Source: Guillardia theta CCMP2712
Taxonomy: Eukaryota > Cryptophyceae > Pyrenomonadales > Geminigeraceae
Direction of reading: 5' to 3'
Length of the DNA: 64,000 nucleotides
Assembly: GCF_000315625.1 (NCBI RefSeq)
Contig: NW_005434622.1
Location: forward strand, 405,242-469,241
Shown in pieces: positions 56,401 to 64,000 of the stretch. The notes beneath the pieces were generated by a model. The model searched no databases, was not told the origin of the DNA, and worked only from the letters and a program-made list of their open reading frames with translations. Position 1 is the first letter of the stretch. Each line of letters begins with the position of its first letter. The translations under genes were made by a program, and so were the position numbers.

Positions 56401-59400
56401 ATCAGCACATGACAGCATACTAGCCCCAGCATCTGATGACGTCGCTATCTGTACTAAGGAGGCCAATACATGGGCACCAAAGGGGTACAATGGAAGCAAT
56501 GATTGCAAATCGAGGATATAATCTATCAATTGCATGTAAACGTTTGAGGCACTCGAAAATCCTCGACTGGTTTGGGAGGTTGAAAGCACCTGAAAGAGTG
56601 TTGACAGCGCAAAGAGTAAGTTTGAGTAAGCCTCGTCGGTGTGCCTCAGGGTGAGATCCGATGCAATCTTGCTACCGATGGTCTCGTTGAAGGTGAGGAG
56701 GAAGTTGGGCTCGAACAGCGGGGAAGGAGGGTTCAAAGTAATGGTCGTCTCGTAGTGTTGCGAGACAGAAAGGAAATCAGAGACCCTCAGTTTTATCTTC
56801 ACTACATGCTGTCTGCTGAAGACGAGGGGCAACGAAACCTGCACTGCAGATCGGATTGAATCCTGCATGGGATAGATCGAGCTGAGATTTCCCATGCCAT
56901 ACTGATATAAAAATTGAAGCGGGAAATCGTCCTGATCACTGAACCAAGTCTCACAGGAGACATGAAAAGCAGTATTTACAGAGTATCCAGAAGTTGGATG
57001 GACCGAAAATTCCATGCATCTAGGCAATTTTAGAAAACCGATAGGGAAAAAAGTGTTGAGTTCTTCACTTGTGATCTGATTTGTGATTGTTAATTTTAAG
57101 AAATATTGCATGTCGTTTCCAAATGTGTATGGATTCAATATCAAGAAGGAATTACTGAACGTTTCCGGAAAAAGAGTTGACAAAGAGTTTGAGAACAAAT
57201 ATTGCTCGACGCAACAATCTGATGATTTGATGGACCATTCATATTTAAACAACGAAATACTGACATTTTCGTTGCTGTAAAATGAAGAAATCACGTTCAG
57301 TTTCGATGGATCAAGAAGGGTTTGAAGTGGAGGTATGATGTTAACACGTGGAAAATCCCAATAACCTGACTTTTTTAACAAGAATATCGTACTGTTTGCA
57401 ATTGTCCACCTAGAATTCTTTGATACATTTACCGAAATGAGGAATGCGCCAGGAATGCATTGCATGCACAAGTACCTTGTATTTTCAAGTGCTCCGGTCA
57501 AATTTACAAAACTGGAATTCCTTTCTAGAATCCCTGTGATATCAAAAAAGCATGGCAGTGGAGAAAGAATGTCAGGAAGGTAAAAACTGCCGTGACGAAA
57601 GGAAATGATCGGTCGGCAACTCCATGAAAACCAAAAGGATTCTTCTGAACGGTCAGGATCAACCGTTGCAGATGCGTCGAACACAATCTGTTGGCCATCG
57701 ATGATGTCACCATACGGTCCTGCCAGATTGACAACAATGGCTTGACTGATAGTGGAGATCGTCAAATTTCCAACCCCAACTACTTTCAAGTTGGCTTCAT
57801 ACCCCGACACAGAAAACTGAAAGACATAAGTTGAATTTGGAAGGAGTGAATAGGGTGGAAGAGAGATGATGGTAGAGTTCAAGTGGATATTTGAGATGTC
57901 GAAAGTAGTCATATTGATGGGAGTCCAACCTATTGAAGCAATATATAAATCTGAAAAATTTTGAACTTGAAATTTAGCACGCAAAATGATTGTTTCGGAA
58001 ACCCTCACTATCTTCGTGTTGCCTTCGGGAAATATGATCGGAATTTCCTTGTTGCTACTCACCATGACATTGAGAATAGTCTCTGTAGAGAGATTGAATC
58101 CATTGGTTGCTCGAATGTTAAGTTTGTTGGATCCAAGTGATAAGAGTCGGCCAGGGATTGAGATATTTCTTGAGTTTGAAGGAATGGCTTCCAGGAACGC
58201 AGCCAACGCATCACTATTGAAAGCTTGAGTCGTCCAAAACAAATTTACTTCTCGCCCCAAACCTCCTGAGTATTGCAAGATCTCAATTTCAGCATTGTTC
58301 CATTGATTGATCTCCAATGGATAAGCTAGAAAAAGTTTTGGAAAGGACTTCAAGTCAACATCGAGATGTACATGTGCGTTCAAGTCGTTGGAACGAGAGT
58401 TCACACCCTTGATATTCGAGATTCTCAATGTTGCCCCTGGGGTCACTTTAGGATTCACTCCCATCACCACTTGTAAATGCATGGCAGACTTAAAGCAACA
58501 AACGGAATTTGTACCAAACAATTTGCATGAATGGATATCAAACATTGTACAACAATCTCGGTCTCCATACAAACCATTCCTTGATATATTCGAGCAAGTT
58601 GCAGTGACAGAACTGCAAGCAAGATTGGTGGGTGCCATGAAAACGACATCAATTCTGTCTCCAGACAAGGTGAATTGTGCATAGTTGACAAGAGGCGCAA
58701 ACTCTTGAACGCTGATTTCAAACCCTGATCCCGGCACCATTTGCAACATGTTGGTCTCAAAGTTTGACCTCATAAAAAGAAAAATCCTGTACAGCCCAGG
58801 AATGGCTATCTTGAAGACTACCTGAGAAACATTAGAAGATGACGTCACATTGTACGAAATTGACACTGAATCTCCACTGCGGTCTTGAACTTGCAGTTCA
58901 AGTTCCTGGTTGAAAGGGCATCTATTTCCAAAAAAATCTCTGCCATGAAAGAAAGCATAAATGCTTTCATTTACAAACGATTCTCTTGGTGGACCTGTGA
59001 AGAAAGAGTTTTTGATATTCGCTTCTTGAGGTTCAAGGGTAATCTCAAATCGAAATTCTAGGGTATCTAATGAGAGAATATTTGAACGCACACTATATGC
59101 TCCAGACTTGGTCACCAAGAACGAAGCTGACATTTTTCTTCTTTTGGAGTCTTGTTCAATGTAAAATGAAATCTGTTTAGAGAATGATGAACCAAGCACT
59201 TCCAACGATGGATATTTCTGAATTTCTTGTGAAAGTAAAACACTTTGATTGGAGTAATCTTTGATGTCGATTTCAAACTCAATCAGCTCTCCAACAACGA
59301 GAATGTTACAGGGAGGGTTGAACGACTGGCTTGACGCAATGCTATACTCGCACAGTTGGCCAGCCTTCTGAGCAAACTTTATGTACATCTGAGTGTTTGA

Positions 59401-62400
59401 TCGATCGACCGCAAATTCCTGAACTCTCAGAATGAATGGGGCTCGTTGAAGGAGAATTCCATTAATCATCACGAATATTCTGTAGTCACCCCCTGCACTC
59501 ACCGAGTACTCAACCCTGTAACATCCGTCCCTCAAACTCACTATCCGAGGGAACATGGGAGAGCCGTAGGTAGACAGGATGGAGACGTTCACCTTGTCGT
59601 CTCCTCTAAACTTGTCGTATGAAGGTTTGCGGATGGGATTGTTAAAGATGTCTCTCGTCTGGATCTCAAACGTTGCCAGCTTTTCAACTTGAGCGAACGA
59701 AATCCCAGTACCCACAATCCTTGTGTAGTTGACTTCAATGGGAGCAGAGCGCACTAAGACCGTCCACGGACTCCCCTGAAGAGGACTCACCAGATTTGTT
59801 GAGTTTCCTTTGATCTGTACCCCGCCATACTCGACATAAATCTTGTAGATCCCTGAGACTGAAGAGACCCAGGAAGCATGGAGTTGCCAAGGAATGTAGC
59901 CTTGGCTCCTCTGCGGCTCAATCCGTCGGCTGCTCACACCTGGAGGCCCAACAATCCTGATGACAAATGAGTTGCCTTGATCATCTGCAAGTGAAGGGAG
60001 GAAGCCATCAGCGGTGAGCGACAGGTTGGTCATAGCATGCACGTAAAGATAGACTGTGTCTCCTGCAAAGTGAGTGTAGAGAGCTGACCCTGTTGCGAAT
60101 GAGTTTTCAGCATTCGGTACAAGTGCAGTGTAAGGATATTGCGGAAACCATGAATTAGTGAAAAAGGATTGGAGATTTCCATTGGGCAAAGTGAAAGTTG
60201 CTCTCTTGGATCCAAGGTATACCTGAAAGTAAACCAGGCCTGTGGTGTTTGGCCATGGCACATATTGAACTTGGAATAGCCCTTCTCCGAAGTAAACCAA
60301 CCTTGTCCATGGTGTCAAGGCTATGTACTGTAAACTCAATCGTGGAGAGGGATTTTGATTTGGGTAACCAATTCCAAAAGTATTCGGTGGTGAGAAGGCG
60401 ATACTGATTGTTGAATTTTGGCAACAATCTGGCTCCCACAAGTTTCCGACTGAGTCATACACCCGCATGTAAAAGTATGTCATGTTTCCAGGAGTGTATA
60501 CATGCAGCCCTGGACCAAATAATTGTACACTATTCAGATTTGGTTCACCTGATCGAATGGTCCGAAAAATCTCCTGTTCTCCAACACGAAGTCCTTGGTA
60601 AAGAACTTCAATCTTGTATGTACCGCTAATTGAGTATGTCGGCCAAAGATATTGGTACGCACCGCAGCTAGGGTCTAAGTTAGTTTGCTGGCAAACTTGG
60701 AGATCAGGATTTGGACTCAGAGGTTCTGCTATCGAAGAGAAGATGATTGACCCATTCCTGTGTATGATCAGAATTTGAAACTCAAGCTTAGAGAAAGTCA
60801 AACGATTTCCGAATGCATCGCGCGAAAATATATACACATATGGCAAATCGAAAAAAACTGTTGAGGGAGTAAATTGCGAGGTTTCAGCTTGTTGCAAACT
60901 TGAAGAGATTGTTGATACAGTACGGTTGAATGTAGATGGTAAGATAGTTATGACATCTCCACAAACAGGCCCTGCATCCCCTGATGAGGGACAATTCACA
61001 CCACTCTTGAGAGGAATACAACATCCGTTCTCAACCGCAATATCGCCGTTCTCGACGGCAATGATATCATCAACCGAAACATGCTTTGCTATCCTAAAAC
61101 CGTTGATAAATACTTCTATTCGATATTTTCCTGCGACTGTTGTGTAGAAAGAAAGAACGAAACTACCGTTTGACATGGAGCTGATTTCTTCATGTTCTAC
61201 CTGAGATGATGAAGGATCGACCGGCGGGATAGTTGAGAATCGTCCACAAGTAAACAAAGATGAGTTCGAAATGTAAACGTTGGGCGACTGTAGAGATAGT
61301 GATACAGTACCATTCGTAACAACTATATTCTCTTCATTCCAGATCGTAAGCCCACCATTCACGATTTGCGAAAATTGCTTTCTAACAGTAAAAATAATCT
61401 CAGGCAATTGATTCCCGCATTGTTCAATAATCTGTGCTTGGTTCAAAAGATTTGAGAATTTATCTTTTATCACAATCGTAAAAGAATTGGAACCAACAGC
61501 TTTGATGAAAGCACCGTCTTGAGAAGAGGTTTTTGAGGAAAATGTCTTGCCGCTTACTTGCTTCGTGTAGATTTTGACCTGTGGCTGAAGTAAGTAAGTG
61601 TTTTGGAGCGAAATTGGTCCGGGCTGAATGTAGATCTCATATGGAGAACCATGTACATCGATCTTGTTGAATAGTATTTTCAAAAGGAACTTTCCACTGT
61701 AGGTTGACAGACAGTATTGAATGGGAGCCATTCCCGATTGCACACCGCATTCACCATGCTCTAACGTCACATCATACAGAGCCAAATCATTGTTCGTGTG
61801 GTTGAATTGATCTCTTCCTATGATCGAAAACTTGAAAGGTAGACCAGCAGTTGCATATGAGAAAGTGCTATCGAAACTAACATATGAATTGGACGCAGAA
61901 ATCCCACGTGAAAGTGCCATGCAATCGATACCTTCAGGGGAAAGCGGTGACATTAAACCTCCAGTGTAGAGTGTACCATATTGAACAATCGTTCCATCAA
62001 CAGAAAATTGCAAGAGATATTGCCCAGGCAATGCAAAGGAAAATGACACGACATTGAAGCCAGATTGGGGATGACATGGAATTTGCAGACGCAGGTTGGG
62101 ATCGATCCTTGAAGTCACATAGAGCGAACATTTTACGTTGAAGGCATGCAAAATCTTGTTCCCGAAAATATCCAGGAAATAGATGGAGGCCTTGTTGAGC
62201 ACATTCACATAAGTGAAGAGGATAGATTCAGAATATATCTCACACGCCTTGGCGTCAAGTTGGCTTGTGCCGACATCCACAACAAAAGGACTGCCTTGAA
62301 TTGGTATTGCGCCATCCAATATGCTCAAAATGTACTTACCTGCTACATAGATGGGGGGTAACGTTCCAAGGTAGCATTCATCGTTTTTACATTCAACCAA

Positions 62401-63990
62401 GGCATCGTTAAATCCATCAAGAAACAGCCGCAAGTGACCATAAGATGTGGCCACTTTCTGCCCCACAGAATTTTCTGGCACCACATATATCTGCAAAGAC
62501 TCACCAGCGGAAAAATAGAGGCCTTTGCTCTTTGATATCTTTAGTGAGAATGAAGCAGGCTCAAAGAAAACTCCAGCGTCAAAAACAGACAAACATTTGG
62601 AAAATATGATGATCGATTCGTTGAAAACAACTGTGATATTGGCATCACGGGATGAGTTCTGCATGTTGCATGCCATCATGCTCTGAGAGATACATTGAGC
62701 AGAAAGTGGAATAAAAAAGCTTACAAGAAATCTGCCATCATAGACGCATGTTGCGTCCAAACAATTAGAAAGACCTTGTACAGAAGCTTGGATCAGATTG
62801 CCTTCAAAGTAGATTCGAACATCAAATGGATTCGACTTTTGTTTGGATGACCTCAGGTTGCCAAACTTATCCCTGTTTTCGATCGTGAAGGTCTGCTTGT
62901 AATTGAACGCAAGTCTTTCCAATGCAGACCCATACAAAACAAACTCATTTCCTGAGTCGGTGGGATGTACCATGACATTCCATTTGTATAAAATGCCAAT
63001 TCCTTGCAAGGCAAATTCATGCCGTACTGCACTCGAAAGATTATATTCAAATCGAAATCGTCCGAGGATATTCGTCTGAATGGGAATTATGGTATTCGAC
63101 ATTACCTTGCAGCGGCTGAAGTGGGCGTAAAAAAGCATGTCACATTTGAGAATATTGACGTGCAGTGAATTGTTGGGAATCAGAGGGATCAGGCCAAGGT
63201 CATCAAGCAAACTTCCCTGAAGAACGAATACAGCTCCGGCTTGCATCGAAGCATCTCCGTCAGATTGACAAGGATACAATCTTGAAAAGCCATCACTTAC
63301 AAATTCGCAGCGTACAATCGATTGATTTTGAGACAGCTGCGAACTTTGATTTTGGAAAACAGTAAAGTTGAAATTGGAGAATTTGTGATTCAGATAACTC
63401 ACTGTAAGCTCAGATGAAAAGTTCCATTGAATCTTGAACAACAGCGAACATCTAGACGAATCACTCGCAAAAGGAATTGTGAGCAGATTCTGACCTCTAT
63501 CATAATGAAGCGTAATGTATGAAACATTGCAATGAACAGCATTGCCGTATTGATCTTTGGTATGTAGTTCAAGAAATGTGAAGCAGTCTTGATATCCTCC
63601 AATCAATCCGGGTCCAGACATAACGGAATTCGATAAGTTCAACAAGCCAGGATTGACGATGAAAAACAGCGGGCTTCCAACAAGCATGCTCTGCTGAGAA
63701 CCAAAAACTTGGACCATGTATTGACCAGCCCTGGTACACTCAAACAAATATTTGGTAGTAAATGGAGGTTGAAGTTCTGCCAATGTTGTTGGTTGAGAAA
63801 CTGTAGAATATCCTCCTATATCGTTATCCCAAACGAAGAAGGAAAAAACTGTATTCATTGTATTGTAGTATCTGTCAAATGGAACAATCACAGAATTTTC
63901 ACAAGCGACTGAGCAAATACCCTTGCTCAATTCAATTGTCGAGCTATTATACATTGTTGGAGAAGACAAGACTTGGAAAGAAAAATTCAT
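53459..63990 (-). CDS. Polycystin/REJ-like receptor with filamin-type repeats, 5' partial
   Basis: Two exons in the window: 63990 (frame open to the window edge) to 56031, and 55983-53459, joined across a 47-nt intron. Total 10485 nt, in frame, at least 3494 residues. Most of the extracellular part is a long series of filamin/Ig-like repeats, each with a GPGL and D-x-x-GN pattern (SGPGLIGGYQDCFTFLEL; TKDQYGNAV). Next comes a PKD/REJ-like region (NLAGPYGDIIDGQQIVFDAS), then a helical region and a Cys-rich GAIN/GPS-like area. About five membrane helices follow, among them LIPFVSIMFCLLLISLAFIL, WYLSVVVTAFIVAPLSHIF and LLVYLFHILWIALMMVA. No PLAT domain and no TRP-type channel pore were seen. Many N-x-S/T sites fit a surface protein. 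A role in cell recognition or flagellar mechanosensing is inference. Confidence 0.85.
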
Positions 63991-64000
63991 TTGTTTGAAT

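Noticed and set aside
1-64000. CRISPR arrays, bacterial operons, insertion sequences
   Set aside because: No regularly spaced repeats with unique spacers, no Shine-Dalgarno-led gene trains and no DDE transposase were seen; all gene evidence is eukaryotic.

Overview
The window is a gene-dense nuclear segment from a protist. The genes have spliceosomal introns, mostly GT-AG and 40-60 nt long, and many exons are very short. There are no bacterial-style operons, and a eukaryotic tRNA-Gly gene lies at 9307-9377. One gene (22640-25223, minus) encodes a homologue of PLGG1, the plastid glycolate/glycerate translocator, and starts with an ER-type signal peptide. That is what is expected for a nuclear gene serving a secondary (complex) plastid. 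An RWP-RK protein, a divergent Hsp70, a polycystin/REJ-like giant and several coiled-coil proteins fit a flagellate alga. A cryptophyte of the Guillardia type is my best inference. It rests on gene style, not on a database match.

Layout. 1-1.4 kb: mostly non-coding, with one weak small gene. 1.47-4.25 kb: an intact five-exon Crypton-type tyrosine recombinase, the one clear mobile-element gene. 5.0-8.1 kb: a Cys-rich protein and a second poorly resolved gene whose introns carry long CTT/CTC microsatellites. 8.4-9.4 kb: a rhomboid-family protein and tRNA-Gly(CCC), both minus. 10.3-10.8 kb: a small low-complexity protein. 11.1-13.1 kb (minus): a protein with two ZNRD2/p27-type zinc ribbons. 13.8-17.1 kb (minus): a kinase-TPR-FYVE fusion. 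17.5-19.1 kb (minus): a coiled-coil protein. 20.8-22.5 kb (plus): COX10 (heme A biosynthesis, mitochondrion), convergent with PLGG1. 25.6 kb: a 100-N assembly gap beside a GGGA repeat. 26-33 kb: weak genes, a membrane-anchored protein and a long coiled-coil protein. 34.5-37.2 kb: an 855-residue unknown. 39-44.6 kb: RWP-RK, SnoaL-like and several small spliced genes. 46.5-48.2 kb: coiled coil plus PDZ. 48.6-50.7 kb (minus): a protein with two cyclic-nucleotide-binding domains, divergent from an HSPA14-like Hsp70 (51.0-53.4 kb). 53.5 kb to the right edge (minus): a polycystin/REJ/filamin-repeat giant, cut at its 5' end by the window.

Between genes there are two recurrent kinds of non-coding DNA: very GC-rich islands (13.5, 33.3-34.2, 38.4-38.6, 45.3-45.95 kb) and CCCAC/GGGTGGGGTA-rich patches (for example 4.7, 19.4, 38.7, 44.8 and 46.0 kb). 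Both are repeatedly bordered by short motifs of the form TTTACTCAA / TTAAGTTAAA. This looks like an undescribed interspersed repeat family or a gene-border architecture, and is the main non-genic puzzle here.

Most exon joins below were worked out by hand from splice sites and frame. Where the total is in frame and the domain reads through, confidence is high.
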